A stretch of DNA of 64,000 nucleotides, from contig JALEWQ010000063.1 of NCBI GenBank assembly GCA_022783305.1, positions 1 to 64,000 on the forward strand, read 5' to 3'. This DNA is from Trueperella sp. Lineage in GTDB: Bacteria; Actinomycetota; Actinomycetes; Actinomycetales; Actinomycetaceae. Positions 16,701-22,983 of this stretch are shown in pieces. The translations under genes and the position numbers were made by a program. A model generated the notes under the pieces. The model worked only from the letters and a program-made list of their open reading frames with translations, searched no databases and was not told the origin of the DNA. Position 1 is the first letter of the stretch; each line of letters starts with the position of its first letter.

Positions 16701-17317
16701 AGATCGTCTTTGACCCGGCGCTCGATGTCCAGGCCGTGATCCATAAGCTCAAAGTAAAAGCTCTCCTTGCCAAAGATATCCTGGAACTCACCCGCCGCCT
16801 TCAGCGCCTCATCGAACTGGCCCAGCCGGAGCCTGGTCTGGATCTCCCCCGACGGGCATCCAGCGGTGCCGATGAGCCCGTGGTGGTACTTTTCAAGCAG
16901 CTCCCGATCAATACGCGCCGCCTTGCCCAGCGTGCCCTCGATCGAGGCGAGCGACTGCATGCGGAAGAGGTTATGCATGCCCTCCGTGGTCTCCGCCAGC
17001 AAAGTCATGTGCGTGTAGGAGCCGCGCGCCGACACGTCGTCCCTCCGCTGAGCCTCCGTACCCCAAAACACGCGGGTCTTATCATGGCGGGAGGTGCCCG
17101 GCGTCATGTAAGCCTCCAGGCCGATGATCGGCTTGATCCCGGCCTTGTTCGCCGCCTTGTACAGTTCGTAGGCGCCGTGCAGGTTTCCGTGATCCGTGAT
17201 GGCCACGGCGGGCTGACCGAGCGCCGCCACCTCCTTGACCAGGCGGTCAATCTTCGCAGCCCCATCGAGCAACGAATAGTCGGTGTGGACGTGGAGGTGA
17301 GCGAAGTTCTTAGCCAT
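13772..17317 (-). CDS. dnaE: DNA polymerase III alpha subunit (DnaE)
   Basis: Replicative DNA polymerase of 1181 residues. The PHP domain opens with FAHLHVHTDYSLLDGAAK. The catalytic palm has GSGAGSMVAYALEIT and the acidic PDLDIDFDD. Later come the fingers and helix-hairpin-helix regions and a C-terminal OB fold. A beta-clamp binding motif QFDLF occurs about residue 930 in the chain (AAGQFDLFGDL). ATG 17317 gives the canonical N-terminus; the frame extends 21 codons upstream without homology. TAGACT lies 7 nt upstream of that ATG and there is no Shine-Dalgarno sequence, so it is probably leaderless. Confidence 0.97.
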   Translation of the reverse strand: MAKNFAHLHVHTDYSLLDGAAKIDRLVKEVAALGQPAVAITDHGNLHGAYELYKAANKAGIKPIIGLEAYMTPGTSRHDKTRVFWGTEAQRRDDVSARGSYTHMTLLAETTEGMHNLFRMQSLASIEGTLGKAARIDRELLEKYHHGLIGTAGCPSGEIQTRLRLGQFDEALKAAGEFQDIFGKESFYFELMDHGLDIERRVKDDLLAIARKIDAPLLATNDSHYVTQDQSTVQDAMLALNSGSTLMDPDRFRFEGTGYYIRTTEDMWNSFGHLQGACENTLAIVERCNVHFDTTADGVNYMPKFPVPSGEDEKSWFVREVNEGLHRRYGEVIPDDVRKRADYEMDVILQMDFPGYFLVVSDYIRWARRNGIRVGPGRGSGAGSMVAYALEITQLDPIKHDLLFERFLNPERISMPDLDIDFDDSRRDEVIEYVEEKYGKDKVSQVVTFGTIKAKQSLKDASRVLGYPYEMGDRLTKAMPPSVMGKDIPVNELFNKDNPRYAEAGEIRELIENDPDCKKVYDLACGLEGMTRQTGMHACAVIMSSKTLTDVIPVMMRQQDGAILTQFEYPECEELGLIKMDFLGLSNLTVIEAALANIRVNGKEAPDIDNIPLDDPKTYDLLARGDTLGIFQLDGAGMRTLLRQMKMDSFADISAVSALYRPGPMGANSHTNYALRKNGLQEKTPIHPELEEALEDILGVTHGLIVFQEQVMRIAQKLAGFTLGQADILRKAMGKKKAEVLQQQFASFSQGMLDNGFSQDSIDTLWNILLPFSSYAFNKSHSEAYALVSYQTAYLKAHFPAEFMAALLTSKMSDKTKVATYLAECRRMGINVLVPDVNSSLADYTAVGEEIRVGLRAVRNVGTNVVEGIIKAREEKGPFTSFQDFLDKIPLSACNKRSIECLVKAGGFDSLGECRRALVAVVEEAIDAVIPVKRNEAAGQFDLFGDLGLGVREGFEVTIPDIPEWDKREKLNFEREMLGLYVSDHPLSGMENFLNRAADTTVVDLLESDNVRDGQTVTIAGIISAVQTKITKKSGKAWAIATIEDRTGPIDVNFFPATYQQVSSMLIPDSVVIVEARAQVEDEGPVKLSARSMKLPPAGEIEIDYPIDIAIDEYACSTANVDHLAQILSRYPGNSPVRLHVWCATRKKMVVVEVASQYWVSPEPSLYTELKVLLGRDCVLS

Positions 17318-17324
17318 GGGATGT

Positions 17325-17330
17325 AGTCTA
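17325..17330 (-). promoter_or_regulatory. Putative -10 (TAGACT) of leaderless dnaE promoter
   Basis: Minus-strand TAGACT, 7-nt spacer, then ATG 17317. One of four genes in the window with the identical TAGACT hexamer directly before the start. Confidence 0.5.
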
Positions 17331-17399
17331 GCGAGGGTCTCCGACAAAAAACTGTGACGTCGGAGCAAGTCCGCGCTCATCCTAGGAAGACGCGCAAAA

Positions 17400-17861
17400 C
17401 TACCTCACGTCGGCGCGTCGCAGATCGAGGATCATGTCCTGATGCCAGATGCCCTCGTCCAGGTAACGCTGCCCGTTTTTCACCTCGTAACCGAGGCTGC
17501 GGTAAAAGCCCATCGCGGCTTCCTGCGCCGACAGCTCGGATCGGGTGACGCCGTCCACGGCATAGTCAAGCGCCATCTCGTGAATCTTCATCATGACCGC
17601 ACGCCCGACCCCAGTCCCCCGAGTCCACGCGTGTACCGCCATGCGGCCCACGTGCACGCGCCCCGGCCCGTCCACAAGGAGGCGCGCCGTGCCAGCGTCG
17701 CGACCGTCGACCTCGGCGAGCACGTGGCGCGTGGACGGATCGAGATCGAGCGCGTCGATCTCGTTTTCTGCGGCCACGTTCTGCTCGTCAACGAAGACCG
17801 CGAGGCGGATGGCGAAGCATCGCTCGAGTTCCTCCTCAGTGGTCACTTCCCACACGTTCAC
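17400..17861 (-). CDS. GNAT family N-acetyltransferase
   Basis: 153-residue acetyl-CoA-dependent acyltransferase of the ElaA/GNAT type. It begins with FAIRLAVFVDEQNVAAENEID, common in this subgroup, and has the acetyl-CoA loop GRMAVHAWTRGTGVGRAVM (motif A, R/Q-x-x-G-x-G/A) and the C-terminal AAMGFYRSLGYEV. Its substrate cannot be told from sequence. It overlaps the rluD stop by 4 nt (ATGA), so it is the last gene of the lspA-rluD unit. Confidence 0.85.
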   Translation of the reverse strand: MNVWEVTTEEELERCFAIRLAVFVDEQNVAAENEIDALDLDPSTRHVLAEVDGRDAGTARLLVDGPGRVHVGRMAVHAWTRGTGVGRAVMMKIHEMALDYAVDGVTRSELSAQEAAMGFYRSLGYEVKNGQRYLDEGIWHQDMILDLRRADVR

Positions 17862-18787
17862 GGCCGCACCTCATACATTCCCTCGCGAACAATTTCCAAA
17901 GCGTGTTCGAGATCCGCAGGATACTGTGATTCAAATTCAATGTAGTGCCCGGTCGTCGGGTGTTCAAAACCGAGACGAACCGCGTGGAGCCACTGGCGTT
18001 CCAACCCCAGCTTCTCCGCCTGCACCGGATCGGCGCCGTACATGACATCGCCCAGGCAGGGGTGCTTGATGGCGGACATGTGGACACGGATCTGGTGCGT
18101 GCGCCCGGTCTCCAAGTGGACCTCGACAAGCGCGGCACCCGCCATCGATTCGACGACGTCGTAGTGCGTGATCGCGTGCTTGCCGTCCGCGCGAATCCCC
18201 ATCTTCCACTGGTGGCGCATGTCGCGCCCAATCGGCGCGTCAACCGTGCCGGACATCGGATCCGGAAGGCCCTGGACGAGCGCGTGGTAGATCTTCTTCA
18301 CCCGCCGCTCGCGGAAGGCGTGCTTGAGTCCAGAGTAGGCGCGTTCGGACTTGGCCACCACCATCGCCCCCGACGTGCCCACGTCGAGGCGGTGGACGAT
18401 TCCTTGACGCTCCTGCGGGCCCGACGTCGTCAAGCGCACCCCCGAAGCGAGTAGCGCCCCGAGCACGTTCGGGCCGTCAAAATTCTGGGAGGCGTGCGCG
18501 GCCACACCAGCGGGCTTGTCGACAACGATGATGTCCTCATCTTCGAAGATCAGGCCCATGCCGTCCACCGGCGTCTCGCGCACCACCGGTTCCTCGCCCG
18601 GTAGCTCCACCTCCAGCACACTCCCCGCGGCCACCCTGGTCGAGTTCTTGGGCCGGGCGCCATCCAAGCGCACCTGGCCGCCTTCGACCAGTTCGGCGCA
18701 CTTGGCACGTGACAGGCCGGTGATCGTGGCGAGCGTTGCGTCCACGCGACCGCCCGCCAACCCGTCCGGAACGAGGTAGGTCTTCAC
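17858..18787 (-). CDS. Pseudouridine synthase, RluA/RluD family
   Basis: Isomerises uridine to pseudouridine in rRNA (RluD-like; the exact target is not certain). The 309-residue protein has an N-terminal S4 domain (SRAKCAELVEGGQVRLDG) and the catalytic motif IVHRLDVGTSGAM with the essential Asp. VKKIYHALVQG and TGRTHQIRVHMSAIKHPCLGD complete the family signature. GTG 18787 overlaps the lspA stop (GTGA); a much longer frame to 19066 lies within lspA and is spurious. The lspA-rluD pairing is conserved in many bacteria. Confidence 0.93.
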   Translation of the reverse strand: MKTYLVPDGLAGGRVDATLATITGLSRAKCAELVEGGQVRLDGARPKNSTRVAAGSVLEVELPGEEPVVRETPVDGMGLIFEDEDIIVVDKPAGVAAHASQNFDGPNVLGALLASGVRLTTSGPQERQGIVHRLDVGTSGAMVVAKSERAYSGLKHAFRERRVKKIYHALVQGLPDPMSGTVDAPIGRDMRHQWKMGIRADGKHAITHYDVVESMAGAALVEVHLETGRTHQIRVHMSAIKHPCLGDVMYGADPVQAEKLGLERQWLHAVRLGFEHPTTGHYIEFESQYPADLEHALEIVREGMYEVRP

Positions 18788-19245
18788 TGCTCCTTCTCCG
18801 CGTGGAAGAATTCGTAGAACAAGAGCGCCGCCACGCCCGCCACCAGCGCGATGTCGGCCACGTTGCCCACGAAGTAGCCGTTGTAGTCGATCATGTCCAC
18901 CACGTGCCCCTCCGGGAATCCCGGCGCGCGGAAGAGCCGATCCAGCAGGTTGCCCACGGCTCCACCCCAGACAAAGCCGAGGATGATAGCGGGCACGCGC
19001 GCGCTGCGCGCAATGAGAAAGGGCAGACCGATGCTGACGACGACGGCGATCGCCGTGATCACCCACGTCATCGAGTTGCCCAAGGAGAATGCGGCACCCG
19101 AATTAAACACGAGGCGCAAAGACAGGACGCTACCGAGCAGCTCGATCCGCTCCCCGCCACCGAGCGCGCCGAGCGCCCACTGCTTGACCAGCTGGTCGAT
19201 GGCAATAGTGGCAAGGCCAAGAGTAAAAGGAAGAATCTTCTTCAT
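18784..19245 (-). CDS. lspA: Lipoprotein signal peptidase
   Basis: Aspartic membrane protease that removes lipoprotein signal peptides after diacylglyceryl transfer. Four helices are visible in 153 residues. Conserved boxes are IDQLVKQWAL, LVFNSGAAFSLG, GGAVGNLLDRL and FVGNVADIALVAG, with the two catalytic Asp residues in the last two. ATG 19245 fits family length but has no Shine-Dalgarno sequence; GTG 19254 is an alternative. A short upstream frame with a strong ribosome-binding site ends on this start codon. Clients in this window include ZnuA and the CapA-like protein. Confidence 0.94.
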   Translation of the reverse strand: MKKILPFTLGLATIAIDQLVKQWALGALGGGERIELLGSVLSLRLVFNSGAAFSLGNSMTWVITAIAVVVSIGLPFLIARSARVPAIILGFVWGGAVGNLLDRLFRAPGFPEGHVVDMIDYNGYFVGNVADIALVAGVAALLFYEFFHAEKEQ

Positions 19246-19274
19246 CGCACACACAAGGAAAGGAGGACACCCAC
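19242..19274 (-). CDS. Possible leader peptide ORF coupled to lspA
   Basis: On the minus strand AGGAGG (19284-19279) is followed by 4 nt and GTG 19274, then ten codons (MGVLLSLCVR) ending in TGA that overlaps the lspA ATG as ATGA. lspA itself lacks a ribosome-binding site, so this short frame could bring ribosomes to lspA by coupling. The reading is from position and signals only; ten codons carry no homology evidence. Confidence 0.3.
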   Translation of the reverse strand: MGVLLSLCVR

Positions 19275-19299
19275 GCGCCCTCCTCACCCATGACAAGAA

Positions 19300-19893
19300 C
19301 TACTGGTTGGAGTTGTTCTGCATCTCGACATTCTGCAGCAGCGACTCGAGGTAGCTACGCAGACGCGTGCGGTAGTCACGCTCGAACTCGCGCAGCTCGG
19401 AGATCTTGCGCTCGAGCAGCGAGCGCTCCTCCTCCAGCTTGGTGAGCGTGCGGTTGTGGATGTCCTCCGCCTCGGTGATGATGCGGGTGCGCTCGGCGTT
19501 CGCCTCGGTGATGATCCGCTCCTCCTCGGCCTTGCCGTTGGCCACGTGCTCGTCGTGCAGACGCTGGGCGAGGGCGAGCATCGAGGTGGCATCCGTGACC
19601 TCGCTGGCCGCCGGCTGGACCTGAGCGAACTGGGCGGTGGAGGTGGCGTCCGACGGCGCAGCCTGGTCAGCCTGCGGAGTGGAAAGGCCTAGCTGGTTCT
19701 CGAGCTCGGTGATGCGAGCCTTTGCCGTCTGCAGCTGGGCCTCGAGCTCAGCCTTCTCCTTCGTCAGGGTCGCGATGGTTTCGGCGACCTCGTCGAGGAA
19801 GAAATCGACCTGGTCCTTATCGAAGCCATCCTCGGCACGCTTCGGTTCGTTGAAGCGCATATTGACGACATCGTGCTCGGTTAGCTGAGCCAT
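19300..19893 (-). CDS. wag31: Cell-pole growth protein DivIVA/Wag31
   Basis: Coiled-coil protein of 197 residues that marks curved membrane at poles and recruits the cell-elongation machinery in actinobacteria. The N-terminal DivIVA domain (DVVNMRFNEPKRAEDGFDKDQ and VDFFLDEV) is followed by a coiled coil, an Ala/Thr/Pro-rich linker (about 65-100) and a second long coiled coil to the C-terminus. ATG 19893 has GAGGTG upstream; the extra MKN from GTG 19902 is unlikely. Located in the conserved ftsZ-pgeF-sepF-yggT-wag31 order. Confidence 0.94.
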   Translation of the reverse strand: MAQLTEHDVVNMRFNEPKRAEDGFDKDQVDFFLDEVAETIATLTKEKAELEAQLQTAKARITELENQLGLSTPQADQAAPSDATSTAQFAQVQPAASEVTDATSMLALAQRLHDEHVANGKAEEERIITEANAERTRIITEAEDIHNRTLTKLEEERSLLERKISELREFERDYRTRLRSYLESLLQNVEMQNNSNQ

Positions 19894-19930
19894 GTTCTTC
19901 ACCTCGTAGTTTACTAATGATAGTTGCGGG

Positions 19931-19996
19931 AGGTATACCCCAGGTATAAACCCTCGTCCCGGTTTAGACTACTAGACCAACGCGACTTATACCTAG
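19931..19996. repeat. AGGTATA repeats upstream of wag31
   Basis: AGGTATA occurs at 19931-19937 and 19942-19948 (11 nt apart), and its inverse TATACCT at 19988-19994. The first copy is part of GGTATACC. This AT-richer block lies in the 207-nt gap between wag31 and yggT, 40-100 nt upstream of the wag31 start. It may contain the promoter (a TATA-type -10 on the minus strand) and a regulator site. No other feature is visible in the gap. Confidence 0.35.
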
Positions 19997-20100
19997 CGGT
20001 TAATTGAGTATTGACACACCTTCGCCGTTTATCACGTCACAATTCGCGGCTCTGGTGCCCCGAGAAACGCCCACACCACAGACGAAAGTCACGGGCGCAC

Positions 20101-20385
20101 CTAGAGCAGGTAGGCGAAACGCTGGATCACCTGAACAGCGATAAACAGGACAATAAAGCCCAGGTCGAGACTGACCCCGCCGAGGTTGAGCGGGGGGATA
20201 AACCGGCCGAGGAATTTCAGCGGCGGGTCGGTCAGCTTGTAGACCAAGTTGGCCACCACGACAAGCCCACCCGTGGGGTACCAGTCCCGCGAGAGGATTT
20301 GGACGAAGTCCAGCACTACCCGCCCGATGAGAACCAGGATGTAGAACTGGCAGGCCCAGAAAAGGAGTAGCCCGACGATACCCAT
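20101..20385 (-). CDS. YggT family membrane protein
   Basis: 94-residue protein with two hydrophobic helices at each end and a central DWYPTGG segment; TDPPLKFLGRFIPPLNLGG is the YggT signature. Its role is thought to connect to division or envelope stress because it travels with sepF and ftsZ, but no activity is established. ATG 20385 overlaps the sepF TGA by one base. Confidence 0.92.
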   Translation of the reverse strand: MGIVGLLLFWACQFYILVLIGRVVLDFVQILSRDWYPTGGLVVVANLVYKLTDPPLKFLGRFIPPLNLGGVSLDLGFIVLFIAVQVIQRFAYLL

Positions 20386-20798
20386 CAGGAGAAGGCGCGC
20401 GTGGCTTCCGTGCCGTACGAGTCGATCTTGACCGACTTCGGGGTCAGGAGGAAGACGTCGTCGGAGATGCTGCTAAAGGAGCCCTCGAGGCCGAAGGTCA
20501 GCCCGTAGGCGAAGTCCACGATACGCTTGCGCTCGTCGTCTGCCGCCTCCGAAAGGTTGAGCACCACGGGAAGGCCGTTGCGGAACTCCGTGGCGAAGTC
20601 CGCGGCGTCGCGGAATGTGGCGACCCACACCGTCACGATGCGGGCGACTTCGGGTGCTTGGGCCACGGGTCGGATCGGGCTCACGCTCTCGTAATCATCG
20701 TGCGCCTCGTCCTCGTAGTCCTCGTACTCGCCGTAGTCGACGTCCTCGTAGTCGTCCTCCGGCATCGCCTTTGCCGCAATCTTGTCAAACAATCCCAT
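20385..20798 (-). CDS. sepF: Cell division protein SepF
   Basis: Membrane anchor for FtsZ in actinobacteria, which lack FtsA. The 137-residue protein starts with the amphipathic membrane-binding helix MGLFDKIAAKAM, then an acidic linker rich in Asp, Glu and Tyr, then the FtsZ-binding fold (FATEFRNGLPVVLNLS, RRIVDFA-like and LTPKSVKID). ATG 20798 has AGGTG 5 nt upstream; the longer frame to 20993 is inside pgeF. Translationally coupled to yggT. Confidence 0.94.
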   Translation of the reverse strand: MGLFDKIAAKAMPEDDYEDVDYGEYEDYEDEAHDDYESVSPIRPVAQAPEVARIVTVWVATFRDAADFATEFRNGLPVVLNLSEAADDERKRIVDFAYGLTFGLEGSFSSISDDVFLLTPKSVKIDSYGTEATRAFS

Positions 20799-20835
20799 GG
20801 GTGCACCTCTCTCGCGTTGGCTGTCTTCTAAACTA

Positions 20836-21615
20836 TTAGAGAAACCGGCTATTTCCGCGAACGACGCCGGTGTGTCGCACGATCTGGAGCACTCCGACGA
20901 AGCGGCCCGTCTGGGTTCGGCCGTGCGTGGCGCGCCGGTGCGAATAGTGCTCCGCAGACTCGTAGGTGCATACCGGCGAGCGGTGAATCTCACTCACGCC
21001 GCACTCCCGCAGCTGGGTCTCTAGGCCCGCCGGGATATCCAGCGCGGGTGTTCCCCACGACGTCGTGGCGCGGCTTGCCGGCCAGCGCCCACCGACCTCG
21101 TCGGCCAGTTGTGAGCTGACCTCGTAGCAGCGCCCGCAGATTGAGGGACCCAGGATCGCGATAACGTCCTCACCGAGGCGCTCAACGGCAGCCGGGCCGA
21201 TGCCGAGGTCGAGGCCTGCTCGCCCGACGTGGACGACGGCGCCGCGCTCCCCGCTCGCCGCCACCAGGATGAGCGGTACGCAGTCGGCGACCATGACGGC
21301 GGCCGCTTGCCCGCGGTCGACGACGATCGCGTCCGCATCGCCGACGTTGAGAAAGCCCGCCTCGAGGCGCGAGTCGCGAAAGTCGGCGATGTGGTCGGCG
21401 TGAACCTGGTTCATCCAGGCGACCGATTGGCCGATGCTCCCCTCGAATCTCTTTCGGTTAGCCTCCACGGCCCCGCGGTCGTCGCCCACGTGGAAGCCCA
21501 GGTTGAGGGAGGCGTATTCCCCCGTCGAGGACCCTCCTCGGACGCTGGTGAAACCCGCCCGCACGCCGGGCGGGAGCGGACCGTGAAACCAATCGATGAG
21601 GGATGAAGAAGACAC
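20836..21615 (-). CDS. pgeF: Polyphenol oxidase / PgeF-like (YfiH) protein
   Basis: YfiH family; E. coli members clear mis-incorporated L-Ser-containing peptidoglycan precursors, and family proteins also act as purine-nucleoside phosphorylase-like or laccase-like enzymes. Metal ligands are suggested by MNQVHAD, VMVADCVPLILV and AVVHVGRAG. The usual HAGWRG reads HVGRAG here and the usual FSYRRD reads HYSHRR. About 15 residues follow the normal TGRF end. GTG 21615 is preceded by CACAAT with a 6-nt spacer, suggesting a leaderless start; ATG 21648 lies inside the ftsZ terminator. Length 259. Its place between ftsZ and sepF fits a role in wall quality control. Confidence 0.88.
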   Translation of the reverse strand: MSSSSLIDWFHGPLPPGVRAGFTSVRGGSSTGEYASLNLGFHVGDDRGAVEANRKRFEGSIGQSVAWMNQVHADHIADFRDSRLEAGFLNVGDADAIVVDRGQAAAVMVADCVPLILVAASGERGAVVHVGRAGLDLGIGPAAVERLGEDVIAILGPSICGRCYEVSSQLADEVGGRWPASRATTSWGTPALDIPAGLETQLRECGVSEIHRSPVCTYESAEHYSHRRATHGRTQTGRFVGVLQIVRHTGVVRGNSRFL

Positions 21616-21621
21616 GTTCCC

Positions 21622-21627
21622 ATTGTG
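21622..21627 (-). promoter_or_regulatory. Putative -10 of leaderless pgeF promoter
   Basis: Minus-strand CACAAT, 6-nt spacer, GTG 21615; directly follows the ftsZ terminator. Confidence 0.35.
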
Positions 21628-21629
21628 CC

Positions 21630-21661
21630 AAAAATCCCCGGCGCGCATGAGCGCGCCGGGG
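21630..21661 (-). terminator. Intrinsic terminator of the dcw cluster after ftsZ
   Basis: Perfect 11-bp GC stem CCCCGGCGCGC/GCGCGCCGGGG with a 4-nt loop (21636-21661), followed on the minus strand by ATTTTT. It starts about 19 nt after the ftsZ stop and would separate the dcw operon from pgeF. Confidence 0.85.
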
Positions 21662-21679
21662 ACAGGTTGGAGGAAGGCT

Positions 21680-22870
21680 CTACTCGTCGCCGAAGAGGAA
21701 GGGCGGAATGTCCAGGTCCGGGCGCTGGCGCTTCGGCTCGTCGATCACCGGCACCTCGAGCGGAGTTCCGCTCACCGCCGGGCGGTGGGCCGTGGGAACA
21801 GGCTGCTCTTGCTGATGTGCCTGGCCGGGCGTACGCTCATCGGTTGGCACGGCGGGAACCACCGGCGTAGCCGGGACCGTGGGTGCCGCCTGCTGCACGG
21901 GTGCGGCGGGGTCGCGCAACACGTCGTCGGTCTCGTCGAAGCCGGCAGCGATGACGGTCACACGCACGTCGTCGCCCAGCGACTCGTCGACGATGATGCC
22001 GATGATGATGTTCGCATTCGGGTCCACGGCCTCCTTGACCATCTGCGCCGCCTCGGACTGCTCGCGCAGGCCAAGGTCGGTGGAGGAGGTGAAGGCAAGG
22101 AGCACGCCGTGGGCGCCGTCGATGCGCGCCTCAAGCAGCGGGGAGGAGATGGCGTTTTCGGTGGCGCGCAGCGCGCGGTCGGGGCCGTTGGCGGTGCCGA
22201 TGCCCATGATCGCGGTTCCGGCGTCCTTCATGATCGTCTTCACGTCCGCGAAGTCGACGTTGACCACACCCGGCATCGTGATGAGGTCGGAGATGCCCTT
22301 CACGCCGTTTTGGAGCACCTCATCGGCGAGACGGTAGGCCTCGATGATGGACAGGTCCTCCTCGGTGACCTCGAGCAGACGGTCATTCGGGATAACGATG
22401 AGGGTGTCGACGGCGTCGCGCAGCTCACGAATCCCGTCGTTGGCGTTGCGCGAACGCTGGAGTCCCTCGAAGGAGAACGGGCGGGTGACCACGCCCACGG
22501 TGAGCGCGCCCTGTTCGCGGGCGGCGCGGGCGATAACGGGTGCGGCGCCGGTGCCGGTTCCGCCGCCCTCGCCCGCGGTGACGAACACCATGTCCGCTCC
22601 CTCGAGGGTGGAGACCACCACGTCGAGGTTTTCCTCAGCCGCGCGCTTACCCACGGTCGGGTCCGCGCCGGCCCCCAGGCCGTTCGAGACGTCGCGCCCG
22701 ATGTCGATCTTGGTTTCGGCCTCAGACTTGGCCAGGGACTGGCTGTCGGTGTTAACGGCGATGAAATCGACGCCGGCAAGACCATCCTGGATCATGCGAT
22801 CGACGGCGTTGACGCCGCCTCCGCCGACACCAACAACCTTGATGCTTGCAGAGTTGTTCAGAGCGTACAT
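21680..22870 (-). CDS. ftsZ: Cell division GTPase FtsZ
   Basis: Tubulin-like GTPase that forms the Z ring. GTP-binding loop GGGTGTG at residues 102-108, GVGGGGVNAVDRM at the N-terminus and the T7 catalytic loop VNVDFADVKTIM are intact. A Pro/Gln/Val-rich linker spans about 320-375. The C-terminal peptide DIPPFLFGDE is the SepF/FtsW-binding tail form found in actinobacteria. Length 396. The start has a modest GGA ribosome-binding site. Last gene of the dcw cluster, with its own likely promoter and an inverted repeat in the leader. Confidence 0.98.
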   Translation of the reverse strand: MYALNNSASIKVVGVGGGGVNAVDRMIQDGLAGVDFIAVNTDSQSLAKSEAETKIDIGRDVSNGLGAGADPTVGKRAAEENLDVVVSTLEGADMVFVTAGEGGGTGTGAAPVIARAAREQGALTVGVVTRPFSFEGLQRSRNANDGIRELRDAVDTLIVIPNDRLLEVTEEDLSIIEAYRLADEVLQNGVKGISDLITMPGVVNVDFADVKTIMKDAGTAIMGIGTANGPDRALRATENAISSPLLEARIDGAHGVLLAFTSSTDLGLREQSEAAQMVKEAVDPNANIIIGIIVDESLGDDVRVTVIAAGFDETDDVLRDPAAPVQQAAPTVPATPVVPAVPTDERTPGQAHQQEQPVPTAHRPAVSGTPLEVPVIDEPKRQRPDLDIPPFLFGDE

Positions 22871-22884
22871 GTGTTTTCCTTCCG

Positions 22885-22907
22885 AACTTCAAGTTGTACT
22901 TGAAGTT
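22885..22907. repeat. Perfect inverted repeat in the ftsZ leader
   Basis: AACTTCAAGT and ACTTGAAGTT are exact 10-bp inverses separated by 3 nt, ending about 15 nt before the ftsZ start. It lies just downstream of the predicted ftsZ transcription start, so it could form an RNA hairpin or be an operator. There is no U-tract on the ftsZ strand, so it is not a terminator. Confidence 0.7.
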
Positions 22908-22929
22908 TTCTGTCTCCAACCTCGCGAAA

Positions 22930-22958
22930 AAGGTAGAGATCTGGGAAGCCAAATTCAA
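22930..22958 (-). promoter_or_regulatory. Putative ftsZ promoter
   Basis: Minus strand: -35 TTGAAT (22958-22953), 17-nt spacer, -10 TACCTT (22935-22930). Transcription would begin near 22923 in the ftsQ-ftsZ gap, giving ftsZ an independent promoter. Confidence 0.5.
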
Positions 22959-22983
22959 TGACCACGCGGGTGTGTTGCCAGAT

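Noticed and set aside
17339..17365. Hairpin CTCCGAC/GTCGGAG between GNAT and dnaE as a terminator
   Set aside because: The T-run is in the loop, not after the stem, and the 13-nt loop is large.
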